A stretch of DNA of 38,322 nucleotides from the NCBI GenBank assembly GCA_024711155.1, contig JANJTK010000117.1, forward strand, positions 1 through 38,322, written 5' to 3'. Shown here piece after piece: positions 17,404-25,365 of the stretch (within the stretch, counting starts at the first letter, position 1; each line of letters starts with the position of its first letter). A program made the position numbers and the translations under genes. The notes beneath the pieces are model-generated. The model saw only the letters and a list, made by a program, of their open reading frames with translations, did not search any database and had not been told where the DNA came from. This DNA is from Burkholderiaceae bacterium (GTDB taxonomy: Bacteria > Pseudomonadota > Gammaproteobacteria > Burkholderiales > Burkholderiaceae_E).

Positions 17404-18240
17404 TCAGCCCTTCGCTTCGCGAAACGGCGCGTCGCGATCGGCCAGGAACTGCTTGAACTCCTTCTCCTGGCGCGCGCGGTCGAGCAGCGCCTGGATCTCG
17501 CTGGTCGCGTGCGCGACCTGGTGCACGTCGAAGTGCGCGTTCAGCGCGTTGCGGAACCCCATGAAGTCCATCGTGCGGTTCAGCGAGTACTTGGTCATCC
17601 GGACCGCGAACGGCGGCATCTTCGCGACGCGCTGCGCGAGCGCGAGGGTTTCCTCCTCGAGCCGCTCGCGCGGCACCACGCGGTTCACGGCGCCCAGGGC
17701 CAGCGCTTCCTGCGCGCCGATCGGGTCGCCGGTGAACAGCATTTCCTTCGCGCGGCGCACGCCGAACAGCCACGGGTGCAGCAGCAACTCGACCGACGCA
17801 GCGCCCATCCGCACCACCGGATCGCCGAACTGCGCGTCGTCGGCGGCGACGATGATGTCGCACATCCCGGCCAGCATCAGCCCGGCCGACAGGCAGTGGC
17901 CCTGCACCTGCGCGATGACCGGCTTGGGCAGGTCCCAGATGGCCAGGCACTTGTCGTAGAAGGTCTTGCGCTCGTAGTCCCAGCGTCCTTCGACGTTGGG
18001 CGCGCGGTAGAGCGAGCCGTCCTCGCGCTTGTAGAGCCGCATGTCGTGGCCCGACGAGAACGACGCGCCGATTCCGCCCAGCACGATCACCCGCACCTGC
18101 TCGTCGGCCGCGGCGCGCGCGAGCGCGTCGTCGAGCTCGAGAATCAGCGCCTCGTTCTGCGCGTTGCGCTGTGACGGCCGGTTCAGCATCACCTTCGCAA
18201 TGCCGTCGGCCACGTCGTACAGGATGGTCTTGTATTCCAC
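17404..18240 (-). CDS. Crotonase (enoyl-CoA hydratase/isomerase) family protein, atypical active site
   Basis: A 278-residue crotonase, last gene of the acyl-CoA operon. The oxyanion-hole segments are recognisable (SFSSGHDMRLY; QGHCLSAGLMLAGMCDI) and PVVRMGAASVELL follows. Neither glutamate used by enoyl-CoA hydratase is in place: the first position is in the SAGLMLAG stretch and the second reads DPVV. Simple hydration is therefore doubtful; isomerase, dehalogenase-like, hydrolase or lyase chemistry on an acyl-CoA is possible. The start is the GTG at 18240, with AGGGAG seven nt upstream, 40 nt after the enoate reductase stop. Codons upstream of that GTG are Arg-rich and unconserved. Confidence 0.8.
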   Translation of the reverse strand: MEYKTILYDVADGIAKVMLNRPSQRNAQNEALILELDDALARAAADEQVRVIVLGGIGASFSSGHDMRLYKREDGSLYRAPNVEGRWDYERKTFYDKCLAIWDLPKPVIAQVQGHCLSAGLMLAGMCDIIVAADDAQFGDPVVRMGAASVELLLHPWLFGVRRAKEMLFTGDPIGAQEALALGAVNRVVPRERLEEETLALAQRVAKMPPFAVRMTKYSLNRTMDFMGFRNALNAHFDVHQVAHATSEIQALLDRARQEKEFKQFLADRDAPFREAKG

Positions 18241-18280
18241 GATGCTTCTCCCTGTGATTCGCCCGCCCTGCGGTTTCCGC

Positions 18281-20215
18281 TCAGATCGCGGCCGCGACCT
18301 CGTGCGCTTCGCGCACCGCGATGCGGATCCGCCGCACCTCGACGCAGTCGCCCAGCGCGTGCAGCGCCCACGGGCCGCCGTCGAGACTCCTGCGCAGCGT
18401 GTCGTCCGGAACATACCCGCGCGCGATCACGACCGCGTCGGCCGGCAGGTCCGATTCGGCGCCATCGTCGCCGCGGCAGATCACGCGATCCGGCTCGATG
18501 CGCACCACGTCGGTCGACAGCATGATCCGCACGCCATGGTCGTCGAGATGCTGGCGCACGATCCGCCGCATCAGCGGCTCGATGCTGCGCGCGTAGCGCT
18601 TGCCGCGCGCAACGATCGTCACGCTGGCAGCGCCCTGCGCCGCCAGCCGCTCGGCGACCTCGCAGCCGGTGCCGCTCGCGCCGAGCACGACGGCGTTGCC
18701 GGCCACCGGGCGCCCTTCGAGCACTTCGTCGGCGCCCAGCACGTGCGGCAGGTCTGCACCCACGATTCCCGCTGGCGCCGGTCGGCTCCCGGTCGCCACC
18801 ACCACCACGTCCGGCTTCATGCGCTCGACCCACGCGCGATCGACGCGCGTGTCCAGCAGCACCTCGACGCCCGACTTGCCGAGCTGGCGAACCATGTGCG
18901 CGAGCACGACCTTCAGGTCCGCCTTCGTCGACACCTGGCCACCCGTGAGCAGGTGCCCGCCGAGGCGATCCCTGGCCTCGACCAGCGTGACCCGGTGGCC
19001 GCGCGACTGTGCGATGCGCGCCGCCTCCATGCCGCCCGGACCGCCGCCGATCACCAGCACCCGCCGCGGCGTCGCCGCCGGCGAGTAGTCGATCTCGCCG
19101 TCGTGCCCGACCTCGGGGTTGACCATGCAGCCGATCGGCGCCATCTCGACGAAGGTCAGCGACAGGCAGTCGTTGCAGGCCGGGCACGCGCGGATGTCGT
19201 CGACGCGGCCCGCGAGCGCCTTGTTCGGATAGTCGGGATCGGCCAGCATCGGCCGCCCCAGCGCAACGAAGTCGGCCTGGCCGTCGGCCAGCACCCGCTC
19301 GGCCAGGAACGGGTCGCTGATGCGGCCGACCGCGATCACCGGCACGCCGACGGCCTTGCGGATCGCCGCCGCGTAGGGCACCAGCAGCCCGCGCGGGAAC
19401 GCCATCGGCGGCATCGTCCACTCGAGGCTGCCGTAGCGGCCGGCCGAGACGTCGATCGCATCGGCCCCGTCCTGCTCGAGCCGGCGCGCGATCTCGATCG
19501 AGTCCTCGATCTGCAGGCCGCCGGGCAGCTTCTCGTCGGCGCTGATGCGCACGATCACCGGGAACTGCGGACCGACCGAAGCGCGCACCGCGAGCATCAG
19601 CTCGTGCAGGAAACGATAGCGGTTCGTCGCGCTGCCGCCGTAGTCGTCGGTGCGAAGGTTCGTCACCGGCGACAGGAACTGGCTGATCAGGTAGCCGTGC
19701 CCGGCGTGGATCTCGATGCCGTCGCAGCCGCTGGCCACCGCGCGGCGCGCCGCCGCGGCGTACTGCCCGATTGCCTCGGCGATGCCCGCATGGTCGAGCT
19801 CGCGCGGCATCTCGCGGCCGAGCGTCGACGGGATCGCCGACGGCGCCACCGCCTGCCGGCCGGTGAAGCGCGCCGAGATTTCGCCGCCGAGGTGGCCGAG
19901 CTGCAGGAAGCAGCGCGCGCCGGCCGCCTGCACGCGCCCGACGACGCCGGCAATCCCCGCGACGAAGCGGTCGTCGCTGATCCGCACCTGGTGTGGCGCG
20001 GCGCCGCCTTCGTTGACGATGCAGATCTCGACGATCACGAGTCCCGCGCCGCCGCGCGCGCGCCGCTCGTAGTGGCGCGCCAGCCGCTCGGTGACGAAGC
20101 CGTCGTCGGTGCCGAGGTTGGTGTCGATCGGCGCGAAGACGGTCCGGTTGCGCAACTCGACGCGCCCGATGCGCCCCGGGCTGCCGAGGCGCTCGAACGA
20201 TGGCGGCGGATTCAT
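18281..20215 (-). CDS. FMN/[4Fe-4S]/FAD enoate reductase (2,4-dienoyl-CoA reductase / old yellow enzyme-like)
   Basis: A 644-residue flavoenzyme expected to reduce an activated C=C bond of an acyl-CoA or cyclic enone with NAD(P)H. Residues 1-340 form the OYE barrel, with LQLGHLGGEIS and the active-site run HAGHGYLISQFLSP (His170, His173, Tyr175). Cys344-x2-Cys347-x2-Cys350-x12-Cys363 binds the cluster; this spacing is that of trimethylamine dehydrogenase rather than the CxxCxxxC of E. coli FadH. Residues from about 384 are the FAD domain (VLVIGGGPGGMEAARIA) and an NAD(P) domain (VLGASGTGCEVAERLA). The ATG at 20215 lies 23 nt after the SnoaL-like gene. The operon context points to a double bond made by the acyl-CoA dehydrogenases or present in the substrate. 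Confidence 0.88.
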   Translation of the reverse strand: MNPPPSFERLGSPGRIGRVELRNRTVFAPIDTNLGTDDGFVTERLARHYERRARGGAGLVIVEICIVNEGGAAPHQVRISDDRFVAGIAGVVGRVQAAGARCFLQLGHLGGEISARFTGRQAVAPSAIPSTLGREMPRELDHAGIAEAIGQYAAAARRAVASGCDGIEIHAGHGYLISQFLSPVTNLRTDDYGGSATNRYRFLHELMLAVRASVGPQFPVIVRISADEKLPGGLQIEDSIEIARRLEQDGADAIDVSAGRYGSLEWTMPPMAFPRGLLVPYAAAIRKAVGVPVIAVGRISDPFLAERVLADGQADFVALGRPMLADPDYPNKALAGRVDDIRACPACNDCLSLTFVEMAPIGCMVNPEVGHDGEIDYSPAATPRRVLVIGGGPGGMEAARIAQSRGHRVTLVEARDRLGGHLLTGGQVSTKADLKVVLAHMVRQLGKSGVEVLLDTRVDRAWVERMKPDVVVVATGSRPAPAGIVGADLPHVLGADEVLEGRPVAGNAVVLGASGTGCEVAERLAAQGAASVTIVARGKRYARSIEPLMRRIVRQHLDDHGVRIMLSTDVVRIEPDRVICRGDDGAESDLPADAVVIARGYVPDDTLRRSLDGGPWALHALGDCVEVRRIRIAVREAHEVAAAI

Positions 20216-20238
20216 GATGCGGCTCCCGCGCGGCGGCC

Positions 20239-21234
20239 CTACTGCGTGCCCTTCAGCACCGCGAAGCCGGTGCCGTAGCCCTGGCGCTCGACGAAGCGCC
20301 ACTTGCCGCTGCGCCGGCTCATCCGGTCGCGGTACGACGCGGTCGCGAGGTGCACCTCGCCGTTGTCGCGCTCGAGCACCGCGATGCAGTCCGAGGCGAC
20401 GATCGCCGCGGTCTCGTCGTCGGGCTTGGCGCCCTCGGGGAAGGTGACGATCACGTTGCCGCCGAGGTGCGTGCTCTTCGGGATCTTCGGCCAACTCTTC
20501 TGCGCGATGATCTTCTCGATCAGCGGTCGGCCGGTCCACGACTTGCCGTCGACGCCGAAGGTGCCATTCTCCTCGAACTGGTCGAGGAAGGTGCCGATGT
20601 CGCGGCGGTCGAACGCGGTGTTGTACCAGTAGACCGCCTGGCGGATCGCGTCGCGGTCCTCGAGCCGCTCGACACGCTGCGCCGCCGACACTCCATCGCG
20701 CTGCACGTCCGGCTCGACGATCGCGATCGAAGGCTCGGTGCCGAGCGGCTGGCCGCCGCGCCCGAGCGGCAGCGGGATCTTCCACGCGACGTCGGCGCGG
20801 CACTCGTCGAGCTTCCACTCGCCGGCGGGCGCCGACATCTCGTTGTCGTACGCCGACAGGAAGAGCTGCAGCGAACCGTCGGCGAAGCCGACCAGCGTGA
20901 AGCCGTCGCACAGCCCCCTGGCGGTGCGCGCGGCGGCGTCGAACGCGGTCAGGCTCACGTTGCCCAGCAGGTGGGTGGTGCGCGGCATCAGCGGCCACAA
21001 CTGCTCGAGCGTGATGCGGCGGATTTCGGACCGGCCGCGGTAGACGGTCTTGCGCCCGACCTGGAAGTTGCCGTTCCCGGCAAACTGCCCGGCGAACATG
21101 TCGACCACGTGCCGGTCGAACCCCTGGCAGTACTGCGCGGTCATCTCGCCGATCGCCTCGGTCGCTTCGAGGCGGTCGAGCGTCGCGTCGATGCTCGCGG
21201 ACGGTGTCGCCGCGGTGCTGCGCGCGTCATTCAT
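20239..21234 (-). CDS. Tandem SnoaL-like (NTF2-fold) protein
   Basis: A 331-residue protein made of two SnoaL/NTF2-like domains, about 15-165 and 185-330. Each has a helix with a conserved pattern (YCQGFDRHVVDMFAGQF; YWYNTAFDRRDIGTFLDQF) and a matching later motif: TTHLLGNV in the first, STHLGGNV in the second. SYRDRM near the end of the second matches AYRDRL in the single-domain protein at 26666-27148. Such domains serve as isomerases, dehydratases, hydroxylases or ring-hydroxylating small subunits; no Rieske partner is present, so an isomerase or dehydratase role is more likely. The ATG at 21234 lies 56 nt after the crotonase gene. Confidence 0.82.
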   Translation of the reverse strand: MNDARSTAATPSASIDATLDRLEATEAIGEMTAQYCQGFDRHVVDMFAGQFAGNGNFQVGRKTVYRGRSEIRRITLEQLWPLMPRTTHLLGNVSLTAFDAAARTARGLCDGFTLVGFADGSLQLFLSAYDNEMSAPAGEWKLDECRADVAWKIPLPLGRGGQPLGTEPSIAIVEPDVQRDGVSAAQRVERLEDRDAIRQAVYWYNTAFDRRDIGTFLDQFEENGTFGVDGKSWTGRPLIEKIIAQKSWPKIPKSTHLGGNVIVTFPEGAKPDDETAAIVASDCIAVLERDNGEVHLATASYRDRMSRRSGKWRFVERQGYGTGFAVLKGTQ

Positions 21235-21290
21235 GCTGGTCACCTTCGTGAAACGGGTTGGATCCCCGCAAGCCTTGCCGGCGCGCCGCC

Positions 21291-22079
21291 TCAGCGCCCC
21301 TTGAACACCGGCTTGCGCTTTTCGACCATCGCAGTGGTCGCCTCCCGGCAATCCTCGGACAGGAAGGTCATGCCCTCGAGCCCGGCCGCCGTCGCGAACA
21401 CCTGCATCGCGATCGCCTTCAGGCCCTGGTTGACCGAGTGCTTGGTCCAGCGCACCGCCAGCGGCGGCGAGTTCGCCAGCCGGTTCGCGAGCCCGGTCAC
21501 GGCGTCGTCGAGCTCAGCGGCCGGCAGCGCCTTGCTGATCAGCCCGATGCGCGCCGCTTCCGGCGCGCCAATCGCCTCGCCGGTCAGCAGGTATTCCTTG
21601 GCGCGCGCCGGCCCGATCAGCAGCGGCCACAGCGCCGCGCCACCGTCTCCGGGCACCAGTCCGATCTGCGCGTGCGGATCGGAGAAGCGCGCGTTGTCAG
21701 CCGCGTAGACGATGTCGCACGCCAGCGCGAGCGACGCGCCGAGCCCCACGGCCGAGCCGGTGACCTTCGCGATCACCGGCTGCGGCGCGTTCAGGATCCC
21801 TTCGACCATGTCGCAGGTCTCCTGGAGGACGGCGGCGTACTTGTCCATCTGGCGCAGCTCGGCGAACCAGCCGAGGTCGCCGCCGGCACAGAAGTGCTTG
21901 CCGTTGCCGGCCAGGACCACCGCGCGCGTCTCCGTGTCGTGAGGCAAGCCGCGCAGCACGCCGGCCAGCTCGGTGTGCATCGCGCCGTTGAACGCGTTGA
22001 CCGGCGCGCGGTCCATCGTGATCGTCAGCACCCCGCCGGCACGCTCGACGCGGATGAACTCGTGGTTGGATCCTGTCAC
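21291..22079 (-). CDS. Crotonase (enoyl-CoA hydratase/isomerase) family protein
   Basis: A 262-residue crotonase. The oxyanion-hole elements FCAGGDLGWF (about 64-73) and GSAVGLGASLALACDI are clear, followed by GLVPGDGGAALWPLLIG and AKEYLLTGEAI. The usual first catalytic glutamate is replaced in the GASLA stretch and the second site reads DPHAQ. The PGDGG aspartate, shared with a common subgroup of the family, could take the catalytic role. The reaction on the CoA ester is therefore open. The start is the GTG at 22079 with GGAGG five nt upstream, 20 nt after the B12-subunit stop, which places it in the mutase operon. Confidence 0.85.
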   Translation of the reverse strand: MTGSNHEFIRVERAGGVLTITMDRAPVNAFNGAMHTELAGVLRGLPHDTETRAVVLAGNGKHFCAGGDLGWFAELRQMDKYAAVLQETCDMVEGILNAPQPVIAKVTGSAVGLGASLALACDIVYAADNARFSDPHAQIGLVPGDGGAALWPLLIGPARAKEYLLTGEAIGAPEAARIGLISKALPAAELDDAVTGLANRLANSPPLAVRWTKHSVNQGLKAIAMQVFATAAGLEGMTFLSEDCREATTAMVEKRKPVFKGR

Positions 22080-22099
22080 GGCTGCCTCCGGTGCGCTGC

Positions 22100-22516
22100 T
22101 CAGGCCGCGAGGGCGCGCTTTTCGAGCACGGCCGCGCGCATCTGTTCGACCACCTGCGGCAGCAGCGTGCCCGGCGGGTAGACCGCGGTCACGCCGGCCG
22201 CCTTCCACGCCTCGATGTCCTCGGGCGGCAGGATGCCGCCGCCGAAGACCACCACGTTGTCGGCGCCTTCCTGCTTCAGCAGCTTCATGATGCGCTCGAC
22301 CTGCTCGGCGTGGTTGCCGAGTGTCAGCACGCTGAAGCCCAGCAGGTCGGCGTTCTCGTCGACGACGGTGCGCACGATCGCTTCGGCCGTGTTGTACGGC
22401 CCCATGTAGATCACCTCGAAACCCGCGTCGCGCAGGTAGCGGGCGACCAGCTTGATGCCGACTTCGTGGGAGTCGAGTCCCAGCTTCGTCAGCACGGCTC
22501 GCATCGGTTTGCTCAT
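22100..22516 (-). CDS. Cobalamin-binding small subunit of acyl-CoA mutase
   Basis: Binds adenosylcobalamin base-off/His-on and joins the large subunit to form the active mutase. The 138-residue protein has the complete signature: DSHEVG (Asp15, His17, Gly20), SVL in GFSVLTLG, and FGGGILPPED for the nucleotide tail. Its size equals that of the small subunits of isobutyryl-CoA and 2-hydroxyisobutyryl-CoA mutases, whereas methylmalonyl-CoA mutase carries this domain in the same chain. There is no N-terminal helical cap, so it is unlikely to be a methyltransferase corrinoid carrier. The ATG at 22516 lies 38 nt after the large-subunit stop. Confidence 0.93.
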   Translation of the reverse strand: MSKPMRAVLTKLGLDSHEVGIKLVARYLRDAGFEVIYMGPYNTAEAIVRTVVDENADLLGFSVLTLGNHAEQVERIMKLLKQEGADNVVVFGGGILPPEDIEAWKAAGVTAVYPPGTLLPQVVEQMRAAVLEKRALAA

Positions 22517-22554
22517 GCCTGTTTCTCCAGTCCGCAGTAGTTCGATGAGGCTTG

Positions 22555-24192
22555 TCAGCCGATCGGCGACTTCGTCATGCCGAACGGATCGTACGGCAGG
22601 CCGTAGGCCTCGCGGATCACGCCGACGCACTCGCCGACGGTCGCGTAAGCCGCCGTGGCCTCGATCAGCGCCGGCATCAGGTTCACCTTGGCGGCGGCCT
22701 GCTTGCGCAGCTCGACCAGCGCCGCGTGCACCTTCGCGTTGTCGCGGGTCTTGCGCAGGTTGGCGACCGCGGCCGCGTGCTTGCGCGCCGACTCCGGCGG
22801 GTTGCGGTGGATCGGCACCTGGAAGTCCTCTTCCGGCGGCACCTGGAAGCAGTTCACGCCGACCACCGGACGGGTGCCGTCCATGACCTTCGAGTACTTC
22901 TGGTAGTTCGCCGCCTCGAGCGCCTTCTGGTACTGGCCGGTGCGGATCAGTTCCGGCATGCCGCCGGCGTCCTCGATCTGCTTCAGCAGCGCGAAGGCCT
23001 TCTCCTCGATGCCGTCGGTGAGCGCCTCGACGTAGTACGAGCCGCCCAGCGGGTCGGTGACGGCGCACACGCCGGCTTCCTGGGCAATGATGTACTGGGT
23101 GGCGAGCGCGACCCGCGACGAGGCTTCGGTCGGCAGGCTCAGCGGCTCGTCGTAGCAGCAGATGTCCAGCGCCTGGCAGCCGCCGAGCGCCGCGGCCAGC
23201 GCCTCGATGGTGCCGCGCGTGATGTTGTTCAGCGGCTGCTGGGCGACCAGCGACGAGCCGGCGGTGTGCACCGACATCATCGCCTTCATCGATTTCTCCT
23301 TCTTCGCGCCCCAGCGCTCGCGCATCATCTTCGCCCACATGCGGCGCAGCGCGCGCATCTTGGCGATCGACTCGAAGAAGTCCATGCCGGCGCTCAGCGA
23401 GAACGACAGCCGCGGCGCGAAGTCGTCGATCGGCACGCCGCGCTCGAGCAGGCCCTCGACGTAGGTCACCGCCATGCCGAGCACGTAGCCGAGCTCCTCG
23501 TGCGGAGCGGCGCCGTGCTCGCCGATGTCGTAGGCGTTGAGGTTGATCGGATACCAGTGCTTCATGTGCTGGACCGAGTGCTCGATGATGTCGAGGCACA
23601 GCCGCAGGCCCATGTCGAGCGGCGACGTCCGGTCCCCGCCGCACGTGAACACGTCGAGGAAGTTGTTCTGCATCGAGCCGCGCACGTTGTCGAGCGAGTA
23701 GCCCATCTTCTGCGCGGCGACGATGAACTGCGCCTGGTTCATCGCGGCCGAGATCCACGGCGTGTGGAAGCTGATGCCGAGCGAGCCGAGGTCGAGGCCC
23801 GCGAGCATCTCCTCCATGTCGGCCAGCGACGAGAACGGAGCGCCCATTGCGCCGCTCTCGTTGGTGCTCATCGGGTGGTCGGCGTCGAAGCCCATCAGCG
23901 TCAGGATGTCCGGCACCACGCTGACGCCGCGCTCGCCGTGCTGGATCAGGTACTTCAGGCGCTGGTTGGTGTCGCTGGGCGTGCCGAAGCCGCACAGCAC
24001 GCGCCGCGTCCACAAGCGGGTGCGATACAGCTCCGGGAACGCGCCCCGCGTGAACGGGTAGCTGCCCGGAACGCCGATCTTGTCTTCCTGCGCGCCAGTG
24101 ACGTCACTGGGCATGTAGTACGGCTTGACCGGCATGCCGGTCGCCGTCTCGAAGACGGTAACTTTCTCCATGAACCCCGGAGATTCACTCAT
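22555..24192 (-). CDS. Adenosylcobalamin-dependent acyl-CoA mutase large subunit with non-standard active site
   Basis: Carbon-skeleton rearrangement of an acyl-CoA by a radical mechanism. The 545-residue chain aligns with the catalytic barrel of methylmalonyl-CoA mutase (MCM): YPFTRGAFPELY, CGFGTPSDTNQRLKYL, MQNNFLDVF, FAPRLSFSLSAGMDFF, HTAGSSLVAQQPLNN and DEPLSLPTE. Against Propionibacterium MCM numbering, Gln197 is kept (Gln175) and Tyr243 is kept (Tyr221). Tyr89 becomes Phe52, Arg207 becomes Gly185, and catalytic His244 becomes Asp222; a histidine appears four residues later (His226). Loss of Tyr89 and Arg207 argues against methylmalonyl-CoA. No characterised mutase that I can recall has Asp at the His244 position. 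The ATG at 24192 overlaps the acyl-CoA dehydrogenase stop by ATGA. Confidence 0.88.
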   Translation of the reverse strand: MSESPGFMEKVTVFETATGMPVKPYYMPSDVTGAQEDKIGVPGSYPFTRGAFPELYRTRLWTRRVLCGFGTPSDTNQRLKYLIQHGERGVSVVPDILTLMGFDADHPMSTNESGAMGAPFSSLADMEEMLAGLDLGSLGISFHTPWISAAMNQAQFIVAAQKMGYSLDNVRGSMQNNFLDVFTCGGDRTSPLDMGLRLCLDIIEHSVQHMKHWYPINLNAYDIGEHGAAPHEELGYVLGMAVTYVEGLLERGVPIDDFAPRLSFSLSAGMDFFESIAKMRALRRMWAKMMRERWGAKKEKSMKAMMSVHTAGSSLVAQQPLNNITRGTIEALAAALGGCQALDICCYDEPLSLPTEASSRVALATQYIIAQEAGVCAVTDPLGGSYYVEALTDGIEEKAFALLKQIEDAGGMPELIRTGQYQKALEAANYQKYSKVMDGTRPVVGVNCFQVPPEEDFQVPIHRNPPESARKHAAAVANLRKTRDNAKVHAALVELRKQAAAKVNLMPALIEATAAYATVGECVGVIREAYGLPYDPFGMTKSPIG

Positions 24193-25331
24193 GACTTCCT
24201 GCCTCCCGACTCGATGACTCGTTCCCGATGAAATGCCTCGTCGCCGAACATCACTTCGACGCCCTTGGCCCGCTTGAGGTACAGATGCAGCTCGTATTCC
24301 CAGGTGAAGCCCATGCCGCCGTGCGCCTGGATCGCGTCCGACACGCTGCGGTAGAACCCCTGCTGGCAAAACACTTTCGCGACCGATGCCGTGCGCGCGA
24401 GCGCCGCGTCGTCGCCCTTCAGCGCGCGGTCGGCGACCCACGCCGCGTAACGCGCCGCCGCGTCGACCGTCTCGGTGCGCATGTGCAGGTCGGCGCACTT
24501 GTGCTTGATCGCCTGGTACGAGCCGATCGGCTTGCCGAACTGCACGCGCTGCTTGACGTACTCGACGGTGAGTTCGCGCACGTGCTGCAGGCCGCCGGTC
24601 ATCTCGACGCACAGCGCGATCGCCGCGAAGTCGCACACCCGCGACAGCACCGCGTTGGCGCTGCCCGGCTCGCCGAGCCGGTTCTCGTGCGGCACCACCA
24701 CGCCGTCGAGCGTCAGCTCGCCGAGCGGGCGCGTGATGTCGAGCGTCGGCAGCCGCTTGCGCGCCAGCCCCGGCGCGCCCGCCTCGACCACGAACAGGCT
24801 GGTGCGGCCGTCGTCCTCGGTCGCCGGGCAGACGATCAGGTCGGCTTCGTCGGCCGCGAGCACGAAGAGCTTCGTGCCGGACAGCGAATAGCCGTCGGCG
24901 GTGCGCTGCGCGCGCGTCGCGCAACGCTCCGGCAGGAAGCGCCCGTCGGCCTCGTAAAGCGCGACCGTCGCCTTGCACGAGCCGTCGGCGATCGCCGGCA
25001 GCCAGCGCCGCTTCTGCCCGTCGGTGCCGCCGATCATCAGCGTCAGGCCGCCCAGCACGACGCTGGCGAAGTACGGCCCCGGCAGGCACACGCGCCCCAT
25101 CTCGCCGAGGACCATCGACAACTCGATGAAGCCCAGCCCGAGGCCGCCGTATTCCTCGGGGATCGGGATCCCCATCCAGCCGAGACCGGCCATGCTGTTC
25201 CACAGCTCGTCGGGGCAGGTCCCCGCCGCTTCGGCCATCTTCAGCGTCTCTCCGCGCGGACAGCAGTCGGCGAAGAACTTGCCGGCCGAGTCGCGGATCA
25301 TCTGCTGGTCGACGTCGGGATCGAAATCCAC
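24189..25331 (-). CDS. Acyl-CoA dehydrogenase family protein (first of an adjacent pair)
   Basis: A 380-residue FAD-dependent acyl-CoA dehydrogenase. The N-terminal helical domain includes GIPIPEEYGGLGLGF, the middle domain GYSLSGTKLFVLAADEAD, and the C-terminal domain KQRVQFGKPIGSYQAIKHKCADL and AIQAHGGMGFTWEYELHLYLKRAK. The middle domain lacks the usual TEPxAGSD run (it reads VALYEADGRFLP), as in some dedicated subunits of heteromeric dehydrogenases. The start is the GTG at 25331 with GAGGAG eight nt upstream. It is 34 nt after the second dehydrogenase and overlaps the mutase. The product would be an alpha,beta-unsaturated CoA ester. Confidence 0.9.
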   Translation of the reverse strand: MDFDPDVDQQMIRDSAGKFFADCCPRGETLKMAEAAGTCPDELWNSMAGLGWMGIPIPEEYGGLGLGFIELSMVLGEMGRVCLPGPYFASVVLGGLTLMIGGTDGQKRRWLPAIADGSCKATVALYEADGRFLPERCATRAQRTADGYSLSGTKLFVLAADEADLIVCPATEDDGRTSLFVVEAGAPGLARKRLPTLDITRPLGELTLDGVVVPHENRLGEPGSANAVLSRVCDFAAIALCVEMTGGLQHVRELTVEYVKQRVQFGKPIGSYQAIKHKCADLHMRTETVDAAARYAAWVADRALKGDDAALARTASVAKVFCQQGFYRSVSDAIQAHGGMGFTWEYELHLYLKRAKGVEVMFGDEAFHRERVIESGGRKS

Positions 25332-25365
25332 TCCGGTTTCTCCTCGGTTCGCGTTCTCGGCGGGC

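Noticed and set aside
22100-22516. The small B12 protein as the missing corrinoid carrier of the demethylase system
   Set aside because: It lacks the N-terminal helical cap of methyltransferase corrinoid proteins, has mutase small-subunit length, and is adjacent to the mutase large subunit.
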